Numbered from the stretch's first letter, positions 8,232 to 19,256 are shown. The stretch: DNA of 64,000 nt from Pantoea rwandensis (GCF_000759475.1 NZ_CP009454.1:1674001-1738000), one strand, 5' to 3'. The notes: generated from the sequence alone by a model not told the origin. Translations and numbers: made by a program.

Positions 8232-11200
8232 ATGGTAAAACGTGTTGATCGACTGCTGCTCAGCGTGCTGTTCGGCGGGATACTTTTAGGCGGCACATTG
8301 CTGCCGGTGCAGGCGGTTGATGCGCCAGCGGTACAACGCGCGCCACAAGCGCTTTCCGTTATTGATCTCTCAGAGTTGCAACTGGATGGCGCTGCGGCGT
8401 TAGTGTTGACCTTCAACACCGCTATCGATAACAAGCAGGACTTCAACGCGCTAATCCACATCAGCGATGAAAAAAGCGGCAAAGTGGATGGCGGTTGGGA
8501 GCTGGCGCAAAACGGCAAGGCGCTGCGCTTCCGTCATCCTGAACCTGCGCGCAAGCTGACCATCTCAATTGATTCAGACCTGAAAGCCGCCGATGGTCGC
8601 ACCTTAGGCAGCCCTTTCAGCCAGACACTTACCACCCGCGATATCCAGCCGATGGTGGGCTTCGCCAGCCGTGGATCGCTGCTGCCGCTGCGCCTGACGC
8701 AGGGATTGCCGGTGCTGGCGCTTAATGTGAACAACATTGATGTTGATTTTTTCCGGGTAAAAAGTGCCGCCCTGGCCGATTTTCTCGCCCAGTGGAATTA
8801 CGGCAATAATCTGTCGTACTGGGAATCACGCGACCTGCTAAAAAATGCCGATCTGGTCTACAGCGGACGTTTTGATCTCAATCCGGGCCGCAACACGCGT
8901 GAGAAGATGCAGTTGCCGCTCGGCGACGTTGATGCGCTTAAACAGCCTGGTGTTTATCTGGCGGTGATGAAACAGGCCGGCACTTATAACTACACTCAAC
9001 CGGCAACCCTGTTCACGCTCAGTGACATTGGTTTATCACTGCACAGCTTTCCGGATCAACTGGAACTCTTTACGCAAAGTCTCGCCAATGGCGCACCGCT
9101 GGAAGATGTTAACGTGCGACTGCTGGACGAGAAAGGCCAGCAGCTGGCGAGTGGCGCCAGTGACAGCAATGGCCATCTGCGCCTGCCAGCTAACGCCAAA
9201 GGCAAACTGTTGCTGGTAACGCAGAAAGGGCAAACCTCGCTGATCGATCTCAATCGCCCGGCGCTGGATCTGGCCGAATTCCCGATTGATGGTCCGCAGG
9301 GTTACGATAAACAGTTCTTCCTGTTCGGTCCGCGCGATCTCTATCGCCCTGGTGAAACGGTCATCGTTAATGCGCTGCTGCGTGATGCCAATGGCAAGCC
9401 GTTGCCGTCACAACCGGTCAAAGCCGAAGTGGTGCAACCCAATGGTGAAGTCACCCAGACCTTCGTATGGCAGCCAGAAAATGGGGTATACCAGCAGCGC
9501 TTTGCTCTTCCGGCTTCAGCCATGACCGGTGAATGGACGCTGCGCATCAACAGCGGTGATAACCAGCCGCGCAGCTGGTCGTTCCACGTAGAAGATTTTC
9601 TGCCTGAACGCATGGCGCTGGCGCTAAGCAACAGCGCGCAGCCCGTGAAACCTGATGCAGCAGTGACCTTTGATGTTGAGGGTCGTTATCTGTATGGCGC
9701 ACCGGCCGCCGGCAATGAGTTGCAAGGTCAGCTGTTCCTGCGCCCGGCGCGTGAAGCCGTGGCAGCGCTGCCCGGCTATCAATTTGGCGATATCACTGAA
9801 GAACTAAAACGCAGTCTCGATGACGTTGATGACAAGCTGGATGAGAGCGGCAAACTGCAGTTAAACGTGGAAAGCAGCTGGGCAGAAAGTCACTCGCCGC
9901 TCAACCTCATCCTGCAAGCCAGCCTGCTGGAAACGGGGGGCCGTCCGGTGACACGCCGCGCGACCCAATCGATCTGGCCCGCGCCCGCGCTGCCGGGGAT
10001 TCGTCCGCTGTTCAATAGCGAATCGGTGTATGACTATCGCACCGATCGTTATCGTGACGAACCCACCGTACCGGAGAACGGTCTCGCGGAGTTCGATGTG
10101 GTGTATGCCAACCCGCAAGGTGAGAAGCTGGCTGCACAGGATCTGGATGTGCGTCTGATTCACGAACGTCGTGACTATTACTGGAGCTTCTCGGACAGCG
10201 AAGGTTGGCAGTCACGCTATGACCAAAAGGATCTGCAGGAAGATGAGCAGCGGATCAACATTGCGGCTGGGGGCAGCCAGAAAATCAGCTTCCCGGTGGA
10301 GTGGGGTACTTATCGTCTGGAAGTGCATGCGGGTGAGAATATCATTAGCAGCGTGCGCTTTAATGCAGGTTACTGGTGGCAGGACAACACTGATGGCACC
10401 GGTGCGTTACGTCCCGATCAGGTCAAACTGAAAATTGATAAAAGCGCCTACCAACCGGGTGATACCGCAAAAGTGCAGGTGGAATCACCGGCTGCCGGTA
10501 AAGGCTATCTGATGGTGGAGTCCAGCAGCGGCACGCTGTGGTGGCAGCCGCTCGACGTTCCTGCCGGTGGCACGACCATTGATGTTCCGATTAATGAGAG
10601 CTGGAAGCGTCACGATCTCTATCTCAGCGCCATCGTGGTGCGTGACGGCGATAAAGCCAACGGCACCACGCCGAAAAGGGCGGTGGGGCTGCTGCATTTG
10701 CCGATGGCGACCGAAGCGCGACGTCTCAATCTGGCGATGGATGCGCCTGAAAAAATCCGCCCTGAGCAGACGATAAAAGTGAAGGTGAAAGCCAGCCGTG
10801 AAGGCGGTGAGTTGCCTAAGCAGGTTCAGGTCTTGCTGTCAGCGGTCGACAGTGGCGTGTTGAGCATCACTGATTACCCAACGCCGGATCCGTGGGACGC
10901 CTTCTTTGGCCGTAAGCGTTACAACGCCGATCAATATGATGTGTATGGTCAGTTGATCGAAGGCGGCGGCAAGCTGGCGGCACTACGTTTCGGTGGTGAT
11001 GGCGACGATGCCGATGCATTGTCGCGCGGCGGTAAAAAGCCGGTCACCGATGTGCAGATCGTTGCACAACAACTGCAGCCAGTCACGCTGGATGCCAATG
11101 GTGAAGGCACGATCGAACTCCCCATTCCGGCCTTTAATGGCGAGTTACGCTTGATGGCGCAAGTGTGGAGTGCAGACAGCTTCGGCTCAGCAGAACGCAA

Positions 11201-13118
11201 AATGGTGGTGGCCGCGCCGCTCATCAGTGAACTGGCGACGCCGCGCTTTATGGCCAGCGGTGACCAGTCGACGCTGGCGCTGGATCTCACCAACCTGACC
11301 GATCAGCCGCAGACGTTAAAAGTCGATGTAACCACACAGGGGCTGATCGCCCTGAACGGCACTGTCACTTCCAGCGTGCAACTGGCGAAGGGCGCGCGCA
11401 CGACCTTACCAATCCCGGTTAAAGCGCAGGGTGCCTTTGGTGAGGGGGCAGTGCAGGTCAAGGTCTCAGGTATGAGTCTGCCGGGTGAGACGCTGGCGTC
11501 GAGCGAGCGTAAATGGACTATCGGCGTGCGTCCGGCTTATCCCGCCCAAACCCTGAGTTTCGACAACGTGATGCAAACTGGCCAAAGCTGGCAGGTGGTG
11601 GCAAGTGCCTTTAACGGCCTGCAAAAGGATACGCTGGCGGGACAGTTGTCGCTGAGTAATCGTCCACCTCTGAATATCGCCAGCTTTATCAGCCAGCTGT
11701 ATGCCTATCCTTATGGCTGTCTGGAGCAGACCGCCAGTGGCATCTGGCCATCGGTGTTCACCAACAAAGCGCAGCTGGATGCGCTGGGTATCAAAACCAG
11801 CAACGATGAGGCTCGCCGGGCATCGATTGCCACGGGTATTGCGCGCCTGGCGGGTATGCAGCGCGGCAATGGCAGCTTTGGTTTGTGGAGTAAAGAGAGT
11901 CAGGAAGAGTTCTGGCTGACAGCTTACGTCACCGATTTCCTGCTGCGTGCTAACGAAGCCGGTTACAGCGTGCCGGAAGGGGTAATCGGCCGTGCCGATG
12001 AGCGCTTGCTACGTTATCTGCAGGATCCGGCGCAAATCGAAACCAGCTGGAGCAGCGATGCCGATGGATTGCGCTTCAGTGTGCAGGCTTATGCGGGTCT
12101 GGTTTTGGCACGTCAGCAGCAGGCGCCGCTCGGTGCGTTGCGTGCGCTGTATGAAAAGCGTGAGCAGGCGAAGTCTGGCCTGGCGCTGGTGCAGTTGGGA
12201 GTGGCGCTGAAGCTCATGGGCGATCAGCAGCGTGCGCAGTCAGCGCTGGCGCAGGGCATCGGGCTTGAGCGCAAACCCAACAACTGGTTAGGCGATTACG
12301 GCAGCCCGGTGCGTGACCGTGCGCTGATTCTCGCACTCCTCACAGAAAATCAGTTGCTGCCCGATATGCAGGGGCTGCTGTTGATTGATTTGGCAAAAGC
12401 GGTACATGGGCAGCGCTGGTTCTCCACCCAGGAAAACAATGCGCTGTTCCTCGCTGCACGTACCTTGCAGCAGCACAAAGGTGAACAATGGCAGGCCACG
12501 CTTCAGGGAAGAGGCGAGCCGCTGAGCAGCAATCAGACGCTCAATATGGGCATCAGCGAAGATCAGCTGCGACAGGGCTTGCTGGTGAAGAGCGACAATG
12601 CCTCACCGCTGTACGGCATGCTCAATGTCGTGGGCTATCCGCAAACGGCACCGTCGCCGATCAGCAACGTGCTGAAGATCACCCGTGAGTATTTCACCCT
12701 GGACGGTAAGCCTGCCGACCTCACCAACCTGAAAAGTGGTGAATTGCTGGTGGTGCGATTGAAAGTGGCGGCCAGCGAGCGGGTCAGTGATGCGCTGGTG
12801 GTGGATCTGCTGCCTGCAGGGCTGGAACTGGAAAACCAGAACCTGAGCGACAGCAGCGCCAGCCTGGGCGACAGTGCTGATGCGCTGAAGGAGAGCATGA
12901 TGGATATGCAGCAGGCCAACATCAAACACATCGAGTTCCGCGATGATCGCTTTGTCGCCGCACTGGCGCTGGATGGCTACACGCCGGGCACGCTACTGTA
13001 TCTGGCGCGAGCCGTGACGCCGGGAAGCTATCGCCTGCCGCCACCGCAGGTTGAGTCGATGTATGTGCCAGAGTGGCGCGCGATTGGCACCACGCCGGAA
13101 AAATTAAATGTGCGCTAA
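8232..13118 (+). CDS. yfhM: Bacterial alpha-2-macroglobulin (YfhM/ECAM type) with thioester, not a lipoprotein
   Basis: 1628 aa periplasmic protease-trapping protein. The thioester motif CLEQ is intact (Cys about residue 1163, in the context AYPYGCLEQTASG). The MG domains precede it, and the alpha/alpha-barrel thioester domain and receptor-like C-terminal domain follow. It is paired with pbpC, 6 bp downstream. This pairing is general in bacteria and is thought to link protease defence with peptidoglycan repair. The N-terminus is a hydrophobic segment (LLLSVLFGGILLGGTLL) ending near PVQA-VDAP. It has no lipobox cysteine, unlike the E. coli lipoprotein, so this protein is either a soluble periplasmic protein or anchored by an uncleaved helix. 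Confidence 0.95.
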   Translation: MVKRVDRLLLSVLFGGILLGGTLLPVQAVDAPAVQRAPQALSVIDLSELQLDGAAALVLTFNTAIDNKQDFNALIHISDEKSGKVDGGWELAQNGKALRFRHPEPARKLTISIDSDLKAADGRTLGSPFSQTLTTRDIQPMVGFASRGSLLPLRLTQGLPVLALNVNNIDVDFFRVKSAALADFLAQWNYGNNLSYWESRDLLKNADLVYSGRFDLNPGRNTREKMQLPLGDVDALKQPGVYLAVMKQAGTYNYTQPATLFTLSDIGLSLHSFPDQLELFTQSLANGAPLEDVNVRLLDEKGQQLASGASDSNGHLRLPANAKGKLLLVTQKGQTSLIDLNRPALDLAEFPIDGPQGYDKQFFLFGPRDLYRPGETVIVNALLRDANGKPLPSQPVKAEVVQPNGEVTQTFVWQPENGVYQQRFALPASAMTGEWTLRINSGDNQPRSWSFHVEDFLPERMALALSNSAQPVKPDAAVTFDVEGRYLYGAPAAGNELQGQLFLRPAREAVAALPGYQFGDITEELKRSLDDVDDKLDESGKLQLNVESSWAESHSPLNLILQASLLETGGRPVTRRATQSIWPAPALPGIRPLFNSESVYDYRTDRYRDEPTVPENGLAEFDVVYANPQGEKLAAQDLDVRLIHERRDYYWSFSDSEGWQSRYDQKDLQEDEQRINIAAGGSQKISFPVEWGTYRLEVHAGENIISSVRFNAGYWWQDNTDGTGALRPDQVKLKIDKSAYQPGDTAKVQVESPAAGKGYLMVESSSGTLWWQPLDVPAGGTTIDVPINESWKRHDLYLSAIVVRDGDKANGTTPKRAVGLLHLPMATEARRLNLAMDAPEKIRPEQTIKVKVKASREGGELPKQVQVLLSAVDSGVLSITDYPTPDPWDAFFGRKRYNADQYDVYGQLIEGGGKLAALRFGGDGDDADALSRGGKKPVTDVQIVAQQLQPVTLDANGEGTIELPIPAFNGELRLMAQVWSADSFGSAERKMVVAAPLISELATPRFMASGDQSTLALDLTNLTDQPQTLKVDVTTQGLIALNGTVTSSVQLAKGARTTLPIPVKAQGAFGEGAVQVKVSGMSLPGETLASSERKWTIGVRPAYPAQTLSFDNVMQTGQSWQVVASAFNGLQKDTLAGQLSLSNRPPLNIASFISQLYAYPYGCLEQTASGIWPSVFTNKAQLDALGIKTSNDEARRASIATGIARLAGMQRGNGSFGLWSKESQEEFWLTAYVTDFLLRANEAGYSVPEGVIGRADERLLRYLQDPAQIETSWSSDADGLRFSVQAYAGLVLARQQQAPLGALRALYEKREQAKSGLALVQLGVALKLMGDQQRAQSALAQGIGLERKPNNWLGDYGSPVRDRALILALLTENQLLPDMQGLLLIDLAKAVHGQRWFSTQENNALFLAARTLQQHKGEQWQATLQGRGEPLSSNQTLNMGISEDQLRQGLLVKSDNASPLYGMLNVVGYPQTAPSPISNVLKITREYFTLDGKPADLTNLKSGELLVVRLKVAASERVSDALVVDLLPAGLELENQNLSDSSASLGDSADALKESMMDMQQANIKHIEFRDDRFVAALALDGYTPGTLLYLARAVTPGSYRLPPPQVESMYVPEWRAIGTTPEKLNVR

Positions 13119-13124
13119 GCGGTA

Positions 13125-15443
13125 ATGAAAAAAGGTTACGCACGGAAGCGGTGGCGCTGGCTGCCGCTTTTTTTACTGCTGATGCTCGTCGGTATAGGGC
13201 TACTGGATCGACTCGATCCCCTGCCGCTGCAGGAAGTGCAACCTGCACGCGTGGTGGTCGCTGAGGATGGCACGCCGCTATGGCGTTTTGCCGACAAGCA
13301 AGGCATCTGGCGCTATCCGGTGACGCTTGAAGAGGTTTCGCCCGAGTATATTCAGGCGCTGCTGACTTACGAAGACCGCTGGTTCTGGCACCATCCCGGT
13401 ATCAATCCGATAGCGATTGTGCGCGCCATCGGGCAAAACCTGCTGCATCACGGCATCGTCTCAGGTGGCAGTACGCTGACCATGCAGGTAGCGCGGTTAA
13501 TCGATCCACAACCGCGTACGCTGCGTGGCAAGGTGGTGCAGGCCTGGCGAGCGCTACAGCTGGAGTGGCACTTATCCAAGCGCGACATTCTCACACTCTA
13601 TCTCAATCGTGCGCCGTTTGGCGGCACGGTGGAAGGCATTGGCGCAGCAAGCTGGATGTGGCTGGGTAAGCCGCCGTCTCAGCTCACCAAAGGTGAAGCC
13701 GCGTTGCTCGCCGTGCTGCCACAGGCACCGAGCCGTCTGCGCCCGGACCGCTGGCCGCAACGTGCGGAAGCGGCACGCAATAAAGTGCTGGATCGACTGG
13801 CAGAGTATCAGGTGTGGTCAGCGCAGGATGTAGCGGAGATCAAACAGGAAGCGGTGTGGCTACCGCCGCGTCAGGTTCCGCAAATGGCACCGTTGCTGGC
13901 GCGTCGCCTGTTGTCGCTCTCACCCGACAACAAAATTCGTTCGACTATTGATGTGTCGCTGCAGCGCGAGCTGGAAAGTCTGGCGTCATCGCTAAAAAAC
14001 CAGCTGCCACCGCGCACCTCGCTGGCGTTGCTGGTGGTGGATCACCGCAGCATGAAAGTGCGCGGCTATGTTGGCTCAGTGTCCTTCAATGACGACAGTC
14101 GCTTTGGGCATGTCGATATGATCTCCAGCGTGCGATCCCCCGGATCGGTGTTGAAACCTTTTGTTTACGGCATGGCGCTGGATGAGGGGCTGATCCACGG
14201 TGAATCACTGCTGCAGGATGTGCCACGCCGTTTTGGTGATTATCGTCCCGGTAATTTTGACGCCGGTTTTCACGGCCCGGTAAGTGCCAGCGAGGCGCTG
14301 GAGCGTTCACTGAATTTACCTGCAGTCCAACTTCTGGACGCGCTTGGCCCGAAAACGGTGGCGGCGCGTCTGCGTAACGTTGGATTGAATCTGCGCTTTC
14401 CGGCAGGGGCCGAACCCAATCTTTCACTGGTGCTCGGCGGCACGGGTGCGCGGCTGGATGAGATTGTCGCGGCATATAGCGCTTTTGCCCGTCAGGGGAG
14501 TACCGCGCAGTTGCGCTGGCTGCCCAATCAGCCATTGCTAGAGCGGCCACTGCTTTCGCCGGGCGCAGCCTGGATTGTGCGGCGCATTCTGGCTGGAGAA
14601 GCTCAGCCATCGGGCGCCGTTCCGGATATTGCACCGCTGGCCTGGAAAACCGGCACCAGTTATGGCTACCGCGATGCGTGGACGATTGGCATTACGCCCC
14701 GCTATTTAATCGGCGTGTGGGTTGGCAGACCGGATGCCACACCGGTTGCCGGTCAGTTTGGTTTTGCCTCTGCGGTACCGGTGATGAACCAGGTCAATAA
14801 TCTGCTGGCGGGGCATATGTCAGTGCGCGGTGCGCCGCGCGATCCGCGGCCGGATTCAGTCAGCGCCATGAGCATTTGCTGGCCCGGAGGCCAACCCTTG
14901 CCAGTGGGTGACGATAACTGTCGCCAGCGTCGCCAGAGCTGGATACTGAACCGAACTGTGCCACCCACACTGCTGGCACCCGGTCAGGAAGGTGTGAATG
15001 GTTTACGTCAACGTTATTGGGTCAACCTTCAGGGCTTACGTGTGGCGGCAGATTGCCCCGGCGCACAGAGCCAGGAGAGTCTGATGTGGCCACTGCCGCT
15101 GGAACCCTGGCTGCCGCTGTCTGAGCGCCGCGAGCAGCGCCTGCCGCCGGTCGATTCTCGCTGCCCACCCTTAAATCAGGGCAGCGCGCCACCGCTCTTA
15201 ATCACCGGCGTGATTCAGGGGCAACGCGTGCAGCCGTTGCCGGGCAAAGTGGTCTTGGTGCTGCCGGTTGCCGTACAGGGCGGAAGGGGATCGCAGCGCT
15301 GGTGGTTTTTGAACGGGCAGCCGGTCGAACAGCAAGCGGGGCAAAACAGTGCGGCGCTGGTCCTCAGTGAACCGGGCCAGTATCAACTGGTGGTCATGGA
15401 TGAAGCGGGTCAACTGGCATCCGTCTCATTTATTCGGGGTTAA
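13125..15443 (+). CDS. pbpC: Penicillin-binding protein 1C
   Basis: 772 aa bifunctional class A PBP anchored by one N-terminal helix (about residues 12-27). The glycosyltransferase domain (GT51) shows EDRWFWHHPGINP (about 82-94) and GGSTLTMQVARL. The transpeptidase domain shows SVLK (about 340), SLN (about 390) and KTGTSYGYRD (about 510). The C-terminal BiPBP_C domain (about 680-772) is present, as in E. coli PbpC. Its start follows yfhM by 6 bp, so the two are probably cotranscribed and translationally linked. It builds or repairs peptidoglycan in the periplasm. Confidence 0.96.
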   Translation: MKKGYARKRWRWLPLFLLLMLVGIGLLDRLDPLPLQEVQPARVVVAEDGTPLWRFADKQGIWRYPVTLEEVSPEYIQALLTYEDRWFWHHPGINPIAIVRAIGQNLLHHGIVSGGSTLTMQVARLIDPQPRTLRGKVVQAWRALQLEWHLSKRDILTLYLNRAPFGGTVEGIGAASWMWLGKPPSQLTKGEAALLAVLPQAPSRLRPDRWPQRAEAARNKVLDRLAEYQVWSAQDVAEIKQEAVWLPPRQVPQMAPLLARRLLSLSPDNKIRSTIDVSLQRELESLASSLKNQLPPRTSLALLVVDHRSMKVRGYVGSVSFNDDSRFGHVDMISSVRSPGSVLKPFVYGMALDEGLIHGESLLQDVPRRFGDYRPGNFDAGFHGPVSASEALERSLNLPAVQLLDALGPKTVAARLRNVGLNLRFPAGAEPNLSLVLGGTGARLDEIVAAYSAFARQGSTAQLRWLPNQPLLERPLLSPGAAWIVRRILAGEAQPSGAVPDIAPLAWKTGTSYGYRDAWTIGITPRYLIGVWVGRPDATPVAGQFGFASAVPVMNQVNNLLAGHMSVRGAPRDPRPDSVSAMSICWPGGQPLPVGDDNCRQRRQSWILNRTVPPTLLAPGQEGVNGLRQRYWVNLQGLRVAADCPGAQSQESLMWPLPLEPWLPLSERREQRLPPVDSRCPPLNQGSAPPLLITGVIQGQRVQPLPGKVVLVLPVAVQGGRGSQRWWFLNGQPVEQQAGQNSAALVLSEPGQYQLVVMDEAGQLASVSFIRG

Positions 15444-15544
15444 ATAGCCGCGTATGCCAGATTCTGCGCGTGTTCGCCCCGACAAAAATCAATTATTTTC
15501 GATAATTCCACCAATCGGCAATAGGCAACGCCCGATGATGTCCC

Positions 15545-15584
15545 TATAATCGGCGCGTTTTCTTACCGGGAGCGAGTTCCCGGC
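15545..15584 (+). promoter_or_regulatory. ndk promoter -10 and leader hairpin
   Basis: A consensus TATAAT lies at 15545-15550, with only a weak -35 candidate (TAGGCA at 15522). The start of the presumed transcript holds a 6-bp hairpin (CCGGGA 15566-15571, TCCCGG 15578-15583), and the ndk RBS (AGAGGT) follows. Confidence 0.6.
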
Positions 15585-15612
15585 TTCTTCAGGATGCTAA
15601 CTAGAGGTCATC

Positions 15613-16044
15613 ATGGCAATCGAACGTACTTTCTCAATCGTTAAACCAAACGCCGTCGCTAAGAACGTGATTGGTGCTATCTACAACCGTTTTGAAAGCG
15701 CAGGCTTCAAAATCGTTGGCGCGAAAATGCTGCACCTGACCAAAGAGCAGGCTGAAGGTTTCTACGCTGAGCACAAAGGCCGTCCATTCTTCGATGGTCT
15801 GGTTGAGTTCATGACTTCTGGTCCCGTTGTTGTTTCTGTTCTGGAAGGCGAAAATGCCGTTCAGCGTCACCGTGACCTGATGGGTGCAACCAACCCAGAC
15901 AACGCGCTGGCCGGTACTCTGCGTGCTGACTACGCTGACAGCTTCACCGAGAACGCGACCCACGGCTCTGACTCAGCTGAATCTGCTGCACGCGAAATCG
16001 CTTACTTCTTCGCTGAAAACGAAGTTTGCCCACGCACTCGCTAA
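15613..16044 (+). CDS. ndk: Nucleoside diphosphate kinase
   Basis: 143 aa cytosolic enzyme that passes the terminal phosphate of ATP to other (d)NDPs through a phosphohistidine. The active-site signature with the catalytic histidine lies in [12 protein letters not shown] (about residues 115-126). The N-terminal [11 protein letters not shown] motif holds the nucleotide-site lysine. Length equals E. coli Ndk. Flanking genes (pbpC, rlmN) are as in E. coli. Confidence 0.98.
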   Translation: MAIERTFSIVKPNAVAKNVIGAIYNRFESAGFKIVGAKMLHLTKEQAEGFYAEHKGRPFFDGLVEFMTSGPVVVSVLEGENAVQRHRDLMGATNPDNALAGTLRADYADSFTENATHGSDSAESAAREIAYFFAENEVCPRTR

Positions 16045-16139
16045 GTGCGTTGCTGCCGATGCGGATAAACGTCTTTACACCTTTTCAACATCGGTAAAGT
16101 CGTTCCCCTGGCATCACGCAGCAGATGTAGTACAATAAT

Positions 16140-16180
16140 GCGCCCTTGTTGAGCCTGTCTCAGCGAGGGCGCTGTTTTTT
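16140..16180 (+). terminator. Terminator between ndk and rlmN
   Basis: A long stem (16140-16153 with 16159-16172; outer arms GCGCCCT/AGGGCGC, inner arms TTGAG/CTCA) with a short loop is followed by a run of T from 16174. Confidence 0.75.
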
Positions 16181-16231
16181 TCCTATTCTTAACCAGAGCC
16201 GTAACGTGTAACAACGAGGCCAGAGAACATT

Positions 16232-17401
16232 ATGTCCGAACAGATTGTGACGCCGTCGTCCGCTTCCCCCGTGGTTGTTTCCCCAAAAAACGAAAAAATT
16301 AACCTGCTGGATCTTAACCGTCAGCAGATGCGCGAATTCTTTTTAGAGATGGGTGAAAAGCCGTTCCGAGCCGATCAGGTCATGAAGTGGATGTACCACT
16401 ACTGCTGCGATGATTTCGAGCAGATGACTGATATCAACAAAGTGCTGCGTGGCAAATTGATGCAACGCGCTGAAATCCGTGCGCCGGAAGTGGCGGAAGA
16501 GATGCGTTCCAGCGATGGCACCATCAAATGGGCGATTCGCGTGGGCGATCAGCTGGTCGAAACCGTGTATATCCCGGAAGCTGACCGTGCAACACTGTGC
16601 GTCTCCTCACAGGTAGGCTGTGCGCTGGAGTGCAAATTCTGTTCGACTGCGCAGCAGGGCTTCAACCGTAACCTGCGCGTTTCCGAAATCATTGGTCAGG
16701 TATGGCGCGCGGCGAAAATTATCGGCGCGGCGAAAATTACCGGCCAGCGTCCGATCACCAACGTGGTGATGATGGGCATGGGCGAGCCATTGCTCAACCT
16801 CAACAACGTGGTGCCAGCGATGGACATCATGCTGGACGACTTCGGTTTTGGTTTGTCTAAACGTCGCGTGACGCTGTCAACCTCGGGTGTCGTGCCGGCG
16901 CTGGATAAGTTGGGTGATATGATCGACGTGGCGCTGGCGATTTCACTGCATGCGCCGAACGATGCCATCCGTGACGAAATTGTGCCGATCAACAAAAAGT
17001 ACAACATCGAAACTTTCCTCGGTGCGGTTAAACGTTACATCGGCAAGTCAAACGCCAATCAGGGCCGCGTGACCATTGAGTATGTGATGCTGGATCACAT
17101 CAATGACAGCACCGACAATGCGCACGAGCTGGCTGCACTGCTGAAAGAGACGCCGTGCAAAATTAACCTGATTCCATGGAACCCGTTCCCAGGCGCGCCT
17201 TATGGCCGTAGCTCAAATAGCCGTATCGATCGCTTCTCCAAAGTGCTGATGGATTACGGTTTTACCACCATTGTGCGTAAAACGCGTGGCGATGATATTG
17301 ATGCGGCTTGTGGTCAGTTAGCGGGTGATGTTATCGACCGTACCAAGCGCACCTTGCGTAAGAAGATGGCCGGTGAAGCCATTTCTGTGAAGGCGCTCTG
17401 A
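16232..17401 (+). CDS. rlmN: Dual-specificity 23S rRNA A2503 / tRNA A37 C2-methyltransferase RlmN
   Basis: 389 aa radical-SAM enzyme that methylates C2 of adenosine 2503 in 23S rRNA and of A37 in some tRNAs. The CxxxCxxC iron-sulfur motif is CALECKFC (about residues 130-137). MGMGEPLLN (about 184) is the SAM-binding GEP region. The two further catalytic cysteines appear in the C-terminal [13 protein letters not shown] and central segments. The last 100 residues carry [11 protein letters not shown], typical of RlmN. It sits upstream of the pilW-like gene and rodZ, probably in one operon. Confidence 0.97.
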   Translation: MSEQIVTPSSASPVVVSPKNEKINLLDLNRQQMREFFLEMGEKPFRADQVMKWMYHYCCDDFEQMTDINKVLRGKLMQRAEIRAPEVAEEMRSSDGTIKWAIRVGDQLVETVYIPEADRATLCVSSQVGCALECKFCSTAQQGFNRNLRVSEIIGQVWRAAKIIGAAKITGQRPITNVVMMGMGEPLLNLNNVVPAMDIMLDDFGFGLSKRRVTLSTSGVVPALDKLGDMIDVALAISLHAPNDAIRDEIVPINKKYNIETFLGAVKRYIGKSNANQGRVTIEYVMLDHINDSTDNAHELAALLKETPCKINLIPWNPFPGAPYGRSSNSRIDRFSKVLMDYGFTTIVRKTRGDDIDAACGQLAGDVIDRTKRTLRKKMAGEAISVKAL

Positions 17402-17477
17402 AACACAGTGCCTGGTGATACCCACCAGGCGTAAGCCATGCCAGTCTCTCCGCTCGATGTCAGAGGGAGAGACTGAA

Positions 17478-18212
17478 ATGCACAAAGGATTATCGGCAGT
17501 AGTGTTGGCGGGCTTTGTTGTAACCGGTTGTGTCAACCCGCCGGTTCAGCAAGGTGCTGCGGATATCAGGCTACAGCTAGGGTTGCACTACCTGGCAGTG
17601 AAAGATTTTGCTGCAGCACAGCGTAATTTATTACGTGCTGAGCGGGCAGCACCGCGAGATTATCGTGTGCCGTTGGCGCTTGCACGGCTGGCACAGGCGC
17701 AGCAGAATAGCGCGCAGACCCAGTGGCACTACCAACGCGCCCAGCAGTTAGCGCCAGCGAATGGCTACATCGCTAACAATTACGGTGCGTTTCTTTGCGG
17801 TTTAAGGCAGTATGGCGAAGCGCATCAACAGTTTAAGCTGGCGATGGCTGCACAGGAAATCGAAGCTCGTCAGGATGCATTTCTGTTTTCGGGCTATTGT
17901 TACCTGCAGGCTGGAGAGAGTGCCTCAGCGCGCGAGTCTTTGAGCAACGCGCTGATTGCCGCACCGGAGCAGGGCAGTCAACTGCTTTTGGAAGTGGAAA
18001 GGCGGCTTGAACAGCAGGATCGCATGGCGGTTCCGCTGCTATTAGAAGTGTACCACCAGCGTTTGCCCGCAACGGCAGAGAGCCAGTGGTTACAAATACG
18101 TTTCGCCGCGCAACAGGGAAACGCTGCTGACGTTACACGTTATGGCGACCGGTTGGCGCGAAGTTTTCCACAATCGATACAGTACCAGCGTTATTTAGCT
18201 AATGAATACTGA
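17478..18212 (+). CDS. pilW: PilW/PilF-like TPR lipoprotein
   Basis: 244 aa with a lipoprotein signal (hydrophobic stretch followed by VVTGC, Cys about residue 18) and tetratricopeptide repeats over about residues 30-170 ([20 protein letters not shown], then ALARLAQAQ, then [19 protein letters not shown]). PilW/PilF homologues help assemble type IV pilus secretins in the outer membrane; whether pili are made cannot be judged from this window. The start at 17478 follows GGGAGA and is preferred to the longer frame from 17415, as it opens directly into the lipoprotein signal. Its end overlaps the rodZ start by 11 bp. Confidence 0.85.
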   Translation: MHKGLSAVVLAGFVVTGCVNPPVQQGAADIRLQLGLHYLAVKDFAAAQRNLLRAERAAPRDYRVPLALARLAQAQQNSAQTQWHYQRAQQLAPANGYIANNYGAFLCGLRQYGEAHQQFKLAMAAQEIEARQDAFLFSGYCYLQAGESASARESLSNALIAAPEQGSQLLLEVERRLEQQDRMAVPLLLEVYHQRLPATAESQWLQIRFAAQQGNAADVTRYGDRLARSFPQSIQYQRYLANEY

Positions 18213-19218
18213 AGCCACTCAAGAGAATTCTGCAGTACATTCCACAGGTGAACGCCTGCGTCTGGCCCGTGAGCAGATGGGGCTGACTCAGCAAAATGTC
18301 GCTGAACGCCTGTGCCTGAAACTTTCTACCGTACGAGACATTGAAGAGGATAAGTCGCCAGCTGATTTAGCTTCGACGTTCTTGCGCGGTTACATTCGTT
18401 CTTATGCTCGTCTGGTGCATGTGCCGGAAGATGACCTGTTGCCGATGATGGCGAAGCAGGCTCCCGTGCGCGCGGCCAAAATTGAGCCAATGCAGAGCTT
18501 CTCGTTAGGTAAGCGCCGTAAAAAGCGTGATGGCTGGTTGATGATTTTCACCTGGTTGGTGATTTTTGTCGTCATCGGTCTGACCGGCGCGTGGTGGTGG
18601 CAAAATCATAAAGCCTCGCAGGCCGATCTGGTCTCAATGGCTGACCAGAATGGCAGCAGCAGCGATAACAGTCAGTCTATTCCGCTGGGTGAAAACAGCA
18701 CTGACAGCGCGACTGACAGTGATACCAATGCCGCCGGTACGCCGGTGGATAACGGTGCCGGTGCGGTTGCGACACCGAGTACCAGCAACAACGCGGCTTC
18801 GGCAGCCAACACCACTGCGCCTGCGACCAGCAGCGATAACGCCGTGGTTTCACCGAGCCAGGCACCGATCGATAACGCACCGCCAGCGGCCACCTCTCCG
18901 GCACCTGCCAACAGTGTTCCGGCCGGCCAAATGCCGACCAGCAACGCGGCGGTCAGTCAGCCTGCGGGCGACCCAAATGCGGTTGTGATGAATTTCAAAG
19001 CCGATTGCTGGCTGGAAGTCACCGACGCCACTGGCAAGAAGCTGTTCAGCGGATTGCAACGTAGCGGCGGTAAGCTCAGCTTGTCCGGAACGGCTCCGTA
19101 TCGTCTGAAAATTGGCGCACCGAGTGCGGTTGACGTGCAATATCAGAATCAGCCCGTTGATTTAAGTCGTTTTATCCGTAATAACCAGGTTGCCCGTCTG
19201 ACGCTGGGTGCGCAATAA
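18202..19218 (+). CDS. rodZ: Cytoskeleton protein RodZ
   Basis: 338 aa bitopic protein linking MreB to the elongasome and cell-shape control. The cytosolic N-terminal HTH (about residues 16-75, [22 protein letters not shown]) binds MreB. A basic juxtamembrane KRRKKRD precedes a single helix (about 110-132, [20 protein letters not shown]). The periplasmic part has a low-complexity Asn/Ala/Pro/Thr/Ser linker (about 150-250) and a C-terminal beta domain (about 255-338, [18 protein letters not shown]). It overlaps pilW and precedes ispG by 38 bp. Confidence 0.97.
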   Translation: MNTEATQENSAVHSTGERLRLAREQMGLTQQNVAERLCLKLSTVRDIEEDKSPADLASTFLRGYIRSYARLVHVPEDDLLPMMAKQAPVRAAKIEPMQSFSLGKRRKKRDGWLMIFTWLVIFVVIGLTGAWWWQNHKASQADLVSMADQNGSSSDNSQSIPLGENSTDSATDSDTNAAGTPVDNGAGAVATPSTSNNAASAANTTAPATSSDNAVVSPSQAPIDNAPPAATSPAPANSVPAGQMPTSNAAVSQPAGDPNAVVMNFKADCWLEVTDATGKKLFSGLQRSGGKLSLSGTAPYRLKIGAPSAVDVQYQNQPVDLSRFIRNNQVARLTLGAQ

Positions 19219-19256
19219 CGCGCAGCGCGCTTTCCGGGTAATTGTGGAGAGAGAAT

